Of a stretch of 64,000 bases of DNA, positions 34,070-43,521 are shown piece by piece (position 1 is the stretch's first letter; the number at the start of each line of letters is the position of its first letter). The stretch covers positions 1 to 64,000 of the forward strand of contig NZ_JAWRCU010000024.1 of the NCBI RefSeq assembly GCF_033542235.1, written 5' to 3'. The position numbers and the translations under genes are program-made. The notes under the pieces were generated by a model that was not told where the DNA came from, did not search any database, and saw only the letters and a program-made list of their open reading frames with translations. This DNA comes from JAWRCU01 sp033542235. GTDB taxonomy: Bacteria > Pseudomonadota > Alphaproteobacteria > Rhizobiales > Rhizobiaceae.

Positions 34070-35202
34070 CGGAGTGGCGCCTGCACGCGGCCCTTCCAAA
34101 GCCCGCCCGCTCCCCGTGCATGCTGATATGCGGAATCCAGCGTGAATGCCGTGTACATGAGGGCGATCCCTGGAAGGAAGAGGCCCCACAAGGGCGAGAG
34201 ATGGTAAAATCGCAATGTTGGCTGGAAGGCGAAAGCCATGATCGTCCATGTGAAGAGACCTGACGCTTGTGCCAACCCACGACCAAAAATCGTCAGCATC
34301 ACTGGTGTCAGGTAAGTGAGCGCCATTCCGGCGACGGTCATGACCAACGCCACTGGAGAATAGCGCAGCTGCGCATATGCCGAACGGGCGACCATGCGGC
34401 GAATGTCTCCGAGCGCAGGATAGGCGCGGATGCTGTGTACACCGTCGGTCAGCGCCAGCCGGATCGCACCTTGCCGTTTGAGTTTCGCTGCAAGAGCGCA
34501 ATCGTCGATCAATTCGCCTCGGATGCTCTCAATTCCGCCGGCGGCGCGAAGTGCATCCAGCCGCACCAGCATGCAGCCGCCGGCTGCTGCAGCCATGCGA
34601 TGCTTGGGCCGATTTACCCAGGCAAAGGGATAGAGCATTTGAAAAAAGAACACGAAAGCGGGAACAAGGGCCCGCTCGGCCAAGCTGACGCACCGCAACT
34701 TCGCCATCAACGAATTGAGTACCAGACCGTCCGCCTCGGCCTTTGCCACGAGACGCGAAAGCATATCGGTCGAGTACACGATGTCGCCGTCGGTAAATAG
34801 CAAATAGGCGGGGAGGCGTGTGTGCGCATGCTCGATGCCCTGCTTCATCGCCCATAGCTTGCCTGTCCAGCCGGCTGGCGGTGCGCCCCCGGCCAAAACC
34901 GTCAATCGGTCGTTGAACCCTGCTCTTCGAGCAGCTCTTCGTGCGATCTCTCCCGTGCCGTCGGTGCTTTGGTCATCCACGACGATGATGGAAAACCGGC
35001 CCCGATAGTCTTGCCGGCCAAGCGAAGTGATGCATTCAGCGATGCCGTCGGCCTCGTTGCGTGCTGGAATGACAGCCGTCACAGCGGGCCAATCCGACGG
35101 CGCCGGACCAGCCTCGTCACGTATGGCCGCAAGCCAGAAGCCGCCGCGCCAAGCGACCAGATAAAGCCAGATTCCCAACGCAACGCAGGCGAGCAGGATC
35201 AT
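34066..35202 (-). CDS. hpnB: Hopanoid-locus glycosyltransferase HpnB
   Basis: A 378-residue membrane glycosyltransferase of family 2. There is an N-terminal membrane anchor (residues 1-17), a GT-A domain with VTAVIPARNEADGI, VVDDQSTDGT and FTDGDIVY (DxD-like), and C-terminal membrane segments around 280-350. HpnB proteins are found with hopanoid genes, but the acceptor is not firmly established. It is the first gene of the hpnBCDE-shc transcription unit; the 146-base gap upstream to hpnG probably holds the promoter. Confidence 0.9.
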   Translation of the reverse strand: MILLACVALGIWLYLVAWRGGFWLAAIRDEAGPAPSDWPAVTAVIPARNEADGIAECITSLGRQDYRGRFSIIVVDDQSTDGTGEIARRAARRAGFNDRLTVLAGGAPPAGWTGKLWAMKQGIEHAHTRLPAYLLFTDGDIVYSTDMLSRLVAKAEADGLVLNSLMAKLRCVSLAERALVPAFVFFFQMLYPFAWVNRPKHRMAAAAGGCMLVRLDALRAAGGIESIRGELIDDCALAAKLKRQGAIRLALTDGVHSIRAYPALGDIRRMVARSAYAQLRYSPVALVMTVAGMALTYLTPVMLTIFGRGLAQASGLFTWTIMAFAFQPTLRFYHLSPLWGLFLPGIALMYTAFTLDSAYQHARGAGGLWKGRVQAPLR

Positions 35203-35348
35203 AGCTATTCGGACCCTCGGATCTCCCGCTTGATGAAATGACGAACTAGAATCCGAATCGGGACAATGTCAGATTTAAGTTGCCGTTTCGCCGTTGGTCG
35301 AGAGCGTTATCGCTAATGCAGCTTACCTATAGCCGTGCGACGACGCAA

Positions 35349-36071
35349 TCATTGCACGAACCCCGCAGATACCGGGCGCCTGCCAGGATTTGGGTCAGGG
35401 AAACTGAAATTCGAGCCAAAGAGGCGCCGGCCGCGCATTAGCGCCGTCCGCGCTTTCCGTGCGTCCATGGCGGTGCGCATCAGAGCCGGCAGCTGACCCG
35501 GCGAGTGTAGCACCGAGGCGAGCACGCCGATGATATTCAGTGTCCCGTCGCGACGCTGCCCGAGCAGGGCTGCAGGCGGCAGGGCTCGATGGGCTGGATC
35601 GACGATCACTCTGCAAACCGCGAAGGGTACGTTGCAGGCGGCGGCTACGCTGGCCGCGACATGGGACTCCATATCTACCGCCGCTGCTCCGGTTCGCTCT
35701 CGCAGCATTCGTTTAGCCGAGGGGGCGGCTACCGGCGCGTCAACTCCGGCAATATCTCCTTGGATGGCATGCGATAGCTTTTGCCTCAGTACTTGCGACC
35801 AAAGAACATCGGTTGGGTATCGCTTTACGTTCGTGACGACCCCGGTCGCCACGACCCAGCACCCCGGCTTCGCTTCCGGGTCAAGTCCACCGGCCATTCC
35901 GAAACTAACGATGCCACTGCATCCGCGGCCCACCGCTTCGTTCAGCGACGCAAGCAACTGCCGGCGATCTCCGCTGCATAAGGTGCTGACGCCCTGGCCT
36001 GAGGCTATCCGAGCCTCAAAGGACAGGCCTGTCACAGCGATAACGGGCGGAATGGCTAAAATAGTGCTCAA
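35349..36071 (-). CDS. hpnG: Hopanoid-associated nucleoside phosphorylase HpnG
   Basis: A purine-nucleoside-phosphorylase-fold enzyme that releases adenine from adenosylhopane to give a ribosylhopane derivative. Recognisable blocks are VIAVTGLSFEARIASG at the N-terminus, IVSFGMAGGLDPEAKPG (nucleobase loop) and AAVDMESHVAASVA (ribose-binding Glu). The family begins at VIAVTGL, so I take the TTG at 36071 as start, giving 240 residues. An ATG at 36176 would add 35 Cys/His-rich residues unlike any family member. Some annotators would prefer the longer form. Confidence 0.85.
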   Translation of the reverse strand: MSTILAIPPVIAVTGLSFEARIASGQGVSTLCSGDRRQLLASLNEAVGRGCSGIVSFGMAGGLDPEAKPGCWVVATGVVTNVKRYPTDVLWSQVLRQKLSHAIQGDIAGVDAPVAAPSAKRMLRERTGAAAVDMESHVAASVAAACNVPFAVCRVIVDPAHRALPPAALLGQRRDGTLNIIGVLASVLHSPGQLPALMRTAMDARKARTALMRGRRLFGSNFSFPDPNPGRRPVSAGFVQ

Positions 36072-36386
36072 GTCCCAATGCGGGGCGCACCCTCGCTCCA
36101 GCTTGAAATTAGCGCAACACCGCCGAGACAGGAAGGCACGTCGCTGGCCATGATCGTGCAAAAGGAGAACAGCCATCCTCGATCATTGAATGCTCGGCAG
36201 TTGCCCGCTCGCGGTAGCCCAAGGTTTCCTGTTGTCGCGATGGTAGACAGGTTCGAGAAGGCTATGCAACCTTGCATCCCGATGGAGTTTTCGGAAAGCC
36301 CTTTCAGGTTTCGGTCAGCAGGCACGACCGCCGCATAAGACGAGCACAGCGTCAACACTAGCCCTTCAGGTGAGGAGCATTCGGAA
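36072..36386. other. Divergent hpnG/hpnO gap
   Basis: This gap of about 315 bases between divergent hpnG and hpnO must contain both promoters. I find no clear -35/-10 pair or inverted repeat. A GAGGAG ribosome site precedes hpnO at about 36371. If hpnG really starts at the ATG at 36176 the gap shrinks to 210 bases. Confidence 0.5.
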
Positions 36387-37778
36387 ATGGCGATCGATAT
36401 CGCGGGCCTTCTCGCGGCGCGGCAGAACGAGAAATATGCCCTGCACGACAAATATCTTAATTCGCAGCTTGTGCGCGTGCTCAAGACGATCGGCTATGAC
36501 GTCAACTTCTCGTCGGGAACTGGAGCCTATCTTTACGATCGCGAAGGCCGGCGTTTTCTTGATCTTCTAAGCGGATTTGGCGTCTTCGCCATCGGCCGCA
36601 ACCATCCCACCGTAATCGCCGCGCTCAAGCAGGTTCTCGATGCGGGTATGGCCAATCTCGTGCAGCTGGATGTCTCGCCGCTGGCCGGGCTGCTTGCCGA
36701 GCGCCTGCTGGGCTGGCTGCCTGGAATGGAGCGCCTGTTCTTCTGCAATAGCGGCGCTGAAGCCGTAGAGAGCGCGATCAAGTTCGCACGCGCCGCCACG
36801 GGACGCGCCAAGATCGTCTATTGTGATCATGCCTTCCACGGGCTCACCTATGGCGCACTCTCGGTCAACGGCACCGACGTGTTTCGTACTGGCTTCGGCC
36901 CGCTGCTCGGCGATTGTGTCCGCGTGCCGTTCGACGATCTGCCGGCGCTCGAGGCGGCGCTCGCCGGCTCCGATGTTGCCGCATTTATCGTCGAGCCGAT
37001 ACAGGGCAAGGGCGTCCATATTCCCTCCGACGAGTATCTGCCCGGAGCCGCTCGCCTGTGCCGCCGGTATGGCACTCTGTTTGTCGCTGACGAGATCCAG
37101 ACCGGCATCGGGCGCACTGGCCGGTTCCTTGCCCTCGAGCATTGGGGCGTAGAGCCGGATATGGTGCTGCTGGCGAAGGCGCTTTCGGGTGGGTTCGTGC
37201 CGGTCGGCGCGGTGGCCATGAAAGAATGGATCTTCAGCAAGCTGTTCGACCGAATGGACCGCGCCCTGGTGCACGGCTCCACTTTCGGCAAGAACGACCT
37301 CGCCATGGCCGCTGCGCTCGCAACACTCGAGGTCATCGAGGCGGAGAATCTGATCGCGCGCAGCGCCGCAACGGGCGCCGCGCTGCTGGCCGATCTTCAG
37401 GCACTGACGGGCAGGTATGAGTTGCTCAAGGATGTTCGCGGAAAGGGATTGATGATCGGGCTTGAATTCGGGGCGCCACACAGCTTCGCCCTGAAGACCG
37501 CATGGCACCTGCTGGAGAGCGCGAACAAAGGGCTCTTCTGCCAGATGGTGCTGATCCCGCTGTTCCGCGACCATCACATTCTGTGCCAGGTTTCCGGCCC
37601 CAATATTCACGTCATCAAGCTGTTGCCCTCGCTCGTCATCGACGAAACCGACCGCGTATGGATTCGCGACGCGTTTGATGCCGTCATTGCCGATTGCCAT
37701 CGCGTACCTGGTGCGGTGTGGGATCTCGGCCGAACATTGGCGGGCCACAGCCTCAGGAGCAGAGCCGGCGCGGCGTAA
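36387..37778 (+). CDS. hpnO: Hopanoid aminotransferase HpnO
   Basis: A 463-residue class III PLP aminotransferase. The PLP lysine is Lys264 (LLAKALSGGFVPVG), LFVADEIQTGIGRTGRF carries the ring-nitrogen Asp and FCNSGAEAVESAIKFA the phosphate loop. HpnO makes aminobacteriohopanetriol from the ribosylhopane aldehyde. The N-terminal 45 residues and the placement among hpnG, hpnN and hpnH separate it from ornithine aminotransferases. It is the only plus-strand gene in the cluster and converges on hpnN 15 bases away. Confidence 0.9.
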   Translation: MAIDIAGLLAARQNEKYALHDKYLNSQLVRVLKTIGYDVNFSSGTGAYLYDREGRRFLDLLSGFGVFAIGRNHPTVIAALKQVLDAGMANLVQLDVSPLAGLLAERLLGWLPGMERLFFCNSGAEAVESAIKFARAATGRAKIVYCDHAFHGLTYGALSVNGTDVFRTGFGPLLGDCVRVPFDDLPALEAALAGSDVAAFIVEPIQGKGVHIPSDEYLPGAARLCRRYGTLFVADEIQTGIGRTGRFLALEHWGVEPDMVLLAKALSGGFVPVGAVAMKEWIFSKLFDRMDRALVHGSTFGKNDLAMAAALATLEVIEAENLIARSAATGAALLADLQALTGRYELLKDVRGKGLMIGLEFGAPHSFALKTAWHLLESANKGLFCQMVLIPLFRDHHILCQVSGPNIHVIKLLPSLVIDETDRVWIRDAFDAVIADCHRVPGAVWDLGRTLAGHSLRSRAGAA

Positions 37779-37793
37779 TAAGGTCGTTGGCGA

Positions 37794-40382
37794 TCAATCT
37801 GACGCAAGCTCTCGGGGCTTACCCATGAGCAAAGGCTGGAAGACCACCGCGGCGAACAGGGTGCACAAGAGCGACAGCGCCAGCAATTTGCCCATGCTGG
37901 ATGTTCCCGGATGACTCGAGAACCACAGGCTGGCAAAGGCGGTGGCTGTCGTCAGCGCGCTGAAGAATACCGCCCGCGTCAGGCTGGTCTGCAGAAGTTG
38001 CGTCTGCCCCGCTCGCCAAGCCATCACATAGTAGATCTTGAAAGCCACGCCGACGCCGAGCAGCAGCGGGAGAGCAATGATATTGGCGAAATTGAGCGGC
38101 AAGTCGATCAGCACGCAAGCTTCCAATGTGACGACGCCGGCGAGGATAAGCGGGATCAGGGTCAAAAGAACGTCGCCGAAGCGGCGCAGCACGATCCACA
38201 GCAGAATCGCGATTGACAGCACCGCCCATAGGCCGGCCTCGATGAAGGCGCGTAGAACGGTGTCACCAGCCTTCAGAATCGAGATCGGTCCCGACGTGGC
38301 ACTCGGTTCCGCCGCCAGCACGGCGCGGGCAAACCGCTGCATGGCCTCACTGTCATTCTGATTATCCTTGGGTACGATGGTGACGCGAGCCTGTCCGTCG
38401 GGCGTGACCCAGGCGTCCCGCAGCTCCGGGGGCAACGACTCCACAGTGATCGGCTGAGCTTCCAATGAGGCTTGGAGTTCACTGAGGGTCAATTTCAGCG
38501 GCGATACAAAGGCGGATTCGGCCCGCTTCCGAACATCCTGGCTTTCACTGGCAAGCCGGGTGAGTGCCTGGGCCATTCGGTTCGCCGCCATAGCGCCGGC
38601 GCCCGATTGACCGGCTGCCGCGGCGGCGAGCCAACTGGCACCTTGTTTAAGAGCATCCACATTCTCAGCGTCGGTCGGCGGTGCCGATGCATTGCGTGGA
38701 TCAAAGGCCGCTTGGAGGGTCTTTGCCGCCTCTCCGATGAGCGGCATCTTTTCCTGCTGCCGATCGGGAATGAGGCTCTCAACTGTCATCGCATGCGAGA
38801 CTTCAGGAAGCTTCGAAACGCGCGCCGCGATGGTCCTTGCGTCGGCGATGGAAGGCGCCAGCACCTCGATGACATTGACGTTGCTGTCCGGGTCGCGGCT
38901 GAGATCGAGATAGGTGGCGATCGATTCCGTCCTGGGATTGCGCAAGTTGATCGGGTCGGAATCGAATCTCAGATAATAGAGCAGCGGCAGACCGCCGATC
39001 ACAACAAGCGCCGTCCCGATGACGATCGGAATGCGGCGACGTTCAAGGAACTCGTCGATCGGTGCAAGGAACGACAGGCTGAGCGGCTTCGGTTCGCCCG
39101 GTGGGCTCAGTAAACAGATAAGGGCCGGCAGCAATGAAATGCTTGTTGCCAACGCGATCAGCATTCCGACTCCGGCGATCAGGCCGAGTTCCGAAACACC
39201 GCGATAGTCGGTCGGCAGGAATGACAGAAAACCTGCCGCAGTCGCGGCAGCAGCCAGCGTCAGCGGCACTCCCGCAAAGCGCGCCGTGCGCAGGAGGGCG
39301 GTGCGGAGATCGTTGAACTCATGCCGCTCTGCCCGATACCGGACGCTGAGCTGGATCCCGAAGTCCACTCCTATGCCGACGTACAAGATTGCAAAATAAA
39401 TCGAGATCACGTTGAGCGATCCCACCATCTTCAGGCCGACCGCCGCCGTGATGGCGAGCCCTATCGCCAGATTGATCAAGACCGGAAAAATGAGCCTGCC
39501 CGAACGCAATGCGAGCCAGAGGATGATCAGGACCACGATCGCCGTGACAATACCGTTGCGAACGGCGTTTTCTTTTATTGTTGCAAATTCTTCGTCCGTC
39601 ATAGCGACAGGACCGGTCAGCCTCGCATCCGCCTGATATTGCGGAAGAACTGCAGCGGCGAGTTCACGGACGGCCGTGGTCGCCGCTTGGCCGGGCTCGA
39701 TTGCCCCATAGTCGAGGTGGGGGCGCACGTCGATGAAGCCGCGGAGCTCGCTGGGTTGGGGCGCCCGGCCCTGCGTGGCAACGCGCCAGGAAAAGCTTGC
39801 AGGCCGTCCGGCCAGCACATCTTCCAGAGTGTTCGAGGCCAAATCGAAAACGCGCGTAAAATCATCACTGATGCTGAGGTCGCCCGACTGAATGGCCTGG
39901 AGGCCGTCTCCAAGGGCAGTGACAAGCCCACGCAAGCTCGGATCTTTGGCGAGGTCGCTGATCAGGGGCTCACCCTGCTTCAGTTGCGAGACAGTCTGCT
40001 CGAGCTCCTGCGTGGACTGGAAGAGCAGCCCGTTGCGCACAAAGAACGGGCCACCGCCGATTATGCTGACTTCTCCAACAGAACCCTTGTTTTCCGACAG
40101 CGCTGCCGCCAGCGCGGTTGTTGCCTGGCTTGTCAGTTCCGGGGTCGGCGCTTCAACGACGACGAGCAATCGCTCGGAGGGATGAAAAGCCTCTTCGAAC
40201 GCCAATTCGCGCTTGCGCCAATCCGGGTCGCGCGAAAACAAGGTGCCTACGTCAGTATTGATCGCGAAATGTCGCGAGGCGTAAATCCCCGATGCAACTG
40301 CAACAAGCAGTCCAGCCGCGACGACCGGCCAGGGATGTCGCGTGCAGAAACCGAAAAGGCCGACAAAAAACGATGTGAGCAT
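37794..40382 (-). CDS. hpnN: Hopanoid RND-type exporter HpnN
   Basis: An 862-residue MMPL/RND transporter with about 12 membrane segments in two blocks (one near residues 15-35 and 270-440, the other from about 700 to the end), each preceded by a large periplasmic domain. VGIGVDFGIQLSVRYRAE is an RND segment-4 motif and LLLGVGVAFKIYYVMAWR its counterpart in the second half. HpnN moves hopanoids from inner to outer membrane in Rhodopseudomonas and Burkholderia. It is transcribed after hpnH, 110 bases downstream. Confidence 0.92.
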   Translation of the reverse strand: MLTSFFVGLFGFCTRHPWPVVAAGLLVAVASGIYASRHFAINTDVGTLFSRDPDWRKRELAFEEAFHPSERLLVVVEAPTPELTSQATTALAAALSENKGSVGEVSIIGGGPFFVRNGLLFQSTQELEQTVSQLKQGEPLISDLAKDPSLRGLVTALGDGLQAIQSGDLSISDDFTRVFDLASNTLEDVLAGRPASFSWRVATQGRAPQPSELRGFIDVRPHLDYGAIEPGQAATTAVRELAAAVLPQYQADARLTGPVAMTDEEFATIKENAVRNGIVTAIVVLIILWLALRSGRLIFPVLINLAIGLAITAAVGLKMVGSLNVISIYFAILYVGIGVDFGIQLSVRYRAERHEFNDLRTALLRTARFAGVPLTLAAAATAAGFLSFLPTDYRGVSELGLIAGVGMLIALATSISLLPALICLLSPPGEPKPLSLSFLAPIDEFLERRRIPIVIGTALVVIGGLPLLYYLRFDSDPINLRNPRTESIATYLDLSRDPDSNVNVIEVLAPSIADARTIAARVSKLPEVSHAMTVESLIPDRQQEKMPLIGEAAKTLQAAFDPRNASAPPTDAENVDALKQGASWLAAAAAGQSGAGAMAANRMAQALTRLASESQDVRKRAESAFVSPLKLTLSELQASLEAQPITVESLPPELRDAWVTPDGQARVTIVPKDNQNDSEAMQRFARAVLAAEPSATSGPISILKAGDTVLRAFIEAGLWAVLSIAILLWIVLRRFGDVLLTLIPLILAGVVTLEACVLIDLPLNFANIIALPLLLGVGVAFKIYYVMAWRAGQTQLLQTSLTRAVFFSALTTATAFASLWFSSHPGTSSMGKLLALSLLCTLFAAVVFQPLLMGKPRELASD

Positions 40383-40492
40383 GAGCGAGCTTGCGCCGGC
40401 GAGCGATTGTGGCTGTCAAATGAGTAGGTAGTGCGCTGCGGACCACCTCGGCCCTGATCGTAGTATGGAGCGAGCCGAAAGAAAGTCACGGC

Positions 40493-41653
40493 TTATGTGC
40501 GAAGGGCGCCAATGCCCGCCGGGTCTTGCCTGGCTCCGCCGGAATGAGCTGCATGAATGTCGTTCAGCATTTCCTGGACGTGACGGGAGAAGACAAACTG
40601 CGCAGGCCGCTGCCGATCAAGCGATATCTCCGGCGCCATCGGTCCTTCGGTGCGGACCCCGCGCCATGCAGTCCATAGCGCGTTGATCGGGTCGCTGAGA
40701 GTGGCCTGGACTGCCGTCGGTTCGTAACCGCAATGGGCCATGCAGTTGGCGCATTTTTCATATCGACCGGTTCCGTACGCGTCCCACTCGGTCGTTTCCA
40801 TCAGCTCTTTGAAGGTTTGCACGTAGCCCTCGCCCAGCAAATAACAGGGCTTCTGCCATCCGAACACGTTGCGCGTGGGCATGCCCCAGGGGGTGCAGTG
40901 ATATTCCCGGTTGCCGGCGAGAAAGTCGAGGAACAGGGTCGAATGCATGAAACCCCACTTTTTCCCCGAGCCTAACGCAAAGATCTGGCGGAATAGCTCC
41001 TTGGTCTTACGACGGTTGAGGAAATGAGCCTGGTCGGGCGCCCGCTCGTAGGCGTAGCCCGGCGAAATTGATACGCCCACGCCGAGTTGCTTGGCGAAAT
41101 CGAGAAAGGCGGCGACGTCCTCAGCCGAGTGACCGTCGAAGATCGTCATATTGACGTTGACCGAGAAGCCCTTCGCCTTTGCGGCCTTTATGGCTGCGAC
41201 CGCCTTGTCGAAGACGCCCTTTTGCGAAACCGACTTGTCATGATGTTCTCTGAGCCCATCGAGGTGGACGGAAAAGAACAAATAGGGCGAGGGCTCGAAC
41301 AGATGGAGCTTCTTCTCGAGCAGCAGCGCATTTGTGCAGAGTGAAACGAACTTCTTGCGTGCGACTATCCCTCTGACGATCGCATCGATCTCCCGATGGA
41401 TCAGCGGCTCGCCACCCGGAATTGCAACCATTGGGGCGCCACATTCATCCACGGCATCAAGGCACTCTTGAACCGACAGGCGCTTGTTCAAGATCGGATC
41501 CGGATAGTCGATCTTGCCGCATCCAGCGCAAGCGAGATTGCAGCGAAACAGCGGCTCCAACATCAGAACCAGCGGATAGCGCTGGCGGCCCCGGATCTTC
41601 TGGCTGAGAAGATAGGCTCCGATCTTGATTTCCTTGAAGAATGGGATCGCCAT
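40493..41653 (-). CDS. hpnH: Adenosyl-hopene transferase HpnH (radical SAM)
   Basis: A 386-residue radical SAM enzyme that adds the 5'-deoxyadenosyl group to hopene, the first step of side-chain extension. The iron-sulfur cysteines Cys38, Cys42 and Cys45 are in FRCNLACAGCGKI, and IPGGEPL is the SAM-binding GGE motif. A C-terminal cluster KCANCMAHCGYEP suggests further cysteine ligation. The ATG at 41653 has a GAGGAAGAG ribosome site. ispH lies 33 bases upstream in the same direction. Confidence 0.95.
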   Translation of the reverse strand: MAIPFFKEIKIGAYLLSQKIRGRQRYPLVLMLEPLFRCNLACAGCGKIDYPDPILNKRLSVQECLDAVDECGAPMVAIPGGEPLIHREIDAIVRGIVARKKFVSLCTNALLLEKKLHLFEPSPYLFFSVHLDGLREHHDKSVSQKGVFDKAVAAIKAAKAKGFSVNVNMTIFDGHSAEDVAAFLDFAKQLGVGVSISPGYAYERAPDQAHFLNRRKTKELFRQIFALGSGKKWGFMHSTLFLDFLAGNREYHCTPWGMPTRNVFGWQKPCYLLGEGYVQTFKELMETTEWDAYGTGRYEKCANCMAHCGYEPTAVQATLSDPINALWTAWRGVRTEGPMAPEISLDRQRPAQFVFSRHVQEMLNDIHAAHSGGARQDPAGIGALRT

Positions 41654-41686
41654 GCGGCTCTTCCTCGGCAAACGCTCGCAAGACGC

Positions 41687-42652
41687 TTAGGGGGACATCA
41701 ATTGCGGTGGCAATCGGAATTCGATCGTCTCTTCAGGCCCAGGGAGTACAGAGACTTCGACCGGAGCAAGGCGACGCAGTGCCTCAACGACATCATCGAC
41801 CAAAACTTCTGGGGCCGATGCGCCGGCCGTGATCCCGATCGCGCGCGCGTCTCGCACCATGTCCGCATCTAGCTCGCTGCCGTCAGCGATAAGATAGCTG
41901 GGAATGCCTGCCTCAGATCCTATCTCACGCAGGCGATTCGAGTTCGAGCTGTTCTTTGCTCCCACAACCAGAATGACGTCGACAATCTTACTGAGTTCAC
42001 GGACCGCAGTCTGACGATTTTGCGTGGCGTAGCAGATATCTCTTGTCTCGGGCCCAACCAGATCGCTGAAGCGCCGCTTCAACGCATCGATGATCCCCCT
42101 CGTGTCGTCCACGCTCAGCGTCGTCTGCGTGACATAGGCGACGGGCGTGTCTGCGGGGAGGTCGAGCATGTCGACATCTTCCTCCGTCTGAACCAGAGTG
42201 ACGGGCGCGGAGATCTGGCCCATTGTCCCCTCGACCTCCGGGTGCCCGGCATGGCCGATGAGAACCAGGGTCCGACCCTGCGCGATGTACCGCCGCGCCT
42301 GATTATGCACCTTGGTTACGAGAGGGCAGGTAGCATCCAAGACCGCAAGCCCGCGTTCCCTTGCCTGGCCTTCGACATGTTGCGAAACCCCGTGCGCACT
42401 GAAGATGGCGACGGCATCGTCCGGCATTTCAGAGATACTCTCCACAAAGCGTGCCCCTTTCGCCCTCAGGCTGTCAACGACATGCTTATTGTGCACGATC
42501 TCATGGCGGACATAGATCGGTGCGTCGGATTTCTGAAGCGCGCGATTGACGATCTCAATGGCGCGGACGACGCCTGCGCAAAAACCACGGGGCTGGGCAA
42601 GAATAACCTGAACCGCCGGTCTGATTGCTCCTTGGGGCGCTCCGACTGTCAT
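41687..42652 (-). CDS. ispH: 4-hydroxy-3-methylbut-2-enyl diphosphate reductase IspH
   Basis: A 321-residue iron-sulfur enzyme of the last methylerythritol phosphate pathway step, giving IPP and DMAPP. The three cluster cysteines are present: Cys25 (RGFCAGV), Cys109 (DATCPLV) and Cys207 (DICYATQ). AHGVSQHVEGQA and TQTTLS are family motifs. As part of the hopanoid locus it probably boosts isoprenoid supply; whether a second ispH exists elsewhere cannot be seen. It follows a dxs remnant by two bases. Confidence 0.95.
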   Translation of the reverse strand: MTVGAPQGAIRPAVQVILAQPRGFCAGVVRAIEIVNRALQKSDAPIYVRHEIVHNKHVVDSLRAKGARFVESISEMPDDAVAIFSAHGVSQHVEGQARERGLAVLDATCPLVTKVHNQARRYIAQGRTLVLIGHAGHPEVEGTMGQISAPVTLVQTEEDVDMLDLPADTPVAYVTQTTLSVDDTRGIIDALKRRFSDLVGPETRDICYATQNRQTAVRELSKIVDVILVVGAKNSSNSNRLREIGSEAGIPSYLIADGSELDADMVRDARAIGITAGASAPEVLVDDVVEALRRLAPVEVSVLPGPEETIEFRLPPQLMSP

Positions 42653-42654
42653 GC

Positions 42655-42861
42655 TCAGCCGTGTCCAACCGCGCAGGTGTGAACATCGTTCCCAAGAATG
42701 CTGAAGGCTTTCGAAACGATTCCGGCCGAATTCAGGCCCGACTTGGCGTACATCGCCATCGGGCAGTCGTGACCGGAAAAACTTTCGGGGAGGCTCATCT
42801 GCTTGAGATCAGCCACATCTTGCCGGCGCAAATCGCCGGGTTCCTTGATGGTGTCAAGCAT
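42655..42861 (-). pseudogene. dxs: Internally deleted dxs remnant
   Basis: This 68-residue frame joins the start of 1-deoxy-xylulose-5-phosphate synthase (MLDTIKEPGDLRR, then DVADLKQ) directly to its C-terminus (LPESFSGHDCPMAMYAKSGL, then NSAGIVSKAFSILG). In a complete enzyme of about 640 residues these blocks are separated by more than 500 residues carrying the thiamine diphosphate and transketolase domains, all missing here. The fusion is in frame and open. The ATG at 42861 matches the family start; an in-frame ATG at 42939 extends it to 94 residues. No enzyme activity is possible. Confidence 0.75.
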
Positions 42862-43049
42862 TTCGACATTCGATCCGGACAAATTCCAGGACGCAACTGC
42901 TTTCCTGGCACCGAAATCTGGCATCGTAAGCGGGTTCACCGTAGCATTTCGATGCTACACGCTGATCCATCGACCGTCAAATTTGACGAATTGCTGTTTT
43001 TTTGTTGGCAGCATTGACGCGCGCGGGGGGCATGCGGCGCCGACCTGGA

Positions 43050-43328
43050 TCAGGCCCTTGGCGCAATCCCGGCATGTGTCAGCAGCCGGTTGAGCTCGCG
43101 GGCATGCTGCGGACACAGGACGGCGTCCTGATCGATGCAGCGAAGCGGGATATCGTCGAAGCGCAGCACCGGATCGCCACCATGCAGCAGAAGCCAGCGC
43201 CATTCATCGGGTAGCTGGCCGGCAAAGCTTTCTGTGCAGCCATGCCACGCGCATTTGTGAGCGGGTGTCACGACTGGCTGGCATTGGATTTGAGGGATCA
43301 GCCTACAGCGTTCGTGCAGACGAGCCAT
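43050..43328 (-). CDS. Small Cys-rich hypothetical protein
   Basis: 92 residues with Cys26, Cys31, Cys64, Cys72 and His75 in the patterns CAWHGC, LRCID and LCPQH, which could bind a metal. SFAGQLPDEWRWLLLH is a Trp-rich centre. GAGAGG stands about seven bases before the ATG, the composition is protein-like and it does not overlap another gene, so I accept it as real. I cannot name a family. It lies downstream of the lactonase promoter region and upstream of the dxs remnant, same strand as ispH. Confidence 0.55.
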   Translation of the reverse strand: MARLHERCRLIPQIQCQPVVTPAHKCAWHGCTESFAGQLPDEWRWLLLHGGDPVLRFDDIPLRCIDQDAVLCPQHARELNRLLTHAGIAPRA

Positions 43329-43521
43329 CGCCGCCTCTCCGTCGCCCCCTGGGCGTTACCTTAGGCGCGCGAGGTAACGAACCCGCAAACTCGGACATTC
43401 ATATTTTAAGCATCGCTAATGTATCGTCGGCCGAACCTCGCGGCCATTCAGGCTATCCGTTGACGCCAACTGCCGGTAAACTCTACTGCCAAAAAAGACT
43501 TTCAAATCATGGGAGGGATCA

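Noticed and set aside
34070..34501. Long N-terminal extension of HpnC
   Set aside because: It lies wholly inside hpnB in another frame; the ATGA junction at 34066-34069 gives a normal HpnC.
36072..36176. 35-residue N-terminal extension of HpnG from an ATG
   Set aside because: Cys/His-rich and unlike the family, which begins at the VIAVTGL strand; kept only as an alternative start.
37779..37793. Terminator between the convergent hpnO and hpnN genes
   Set aside because: The gap is only 15 bases and holds no stem; any termination signal would have to lie in the coding ends.
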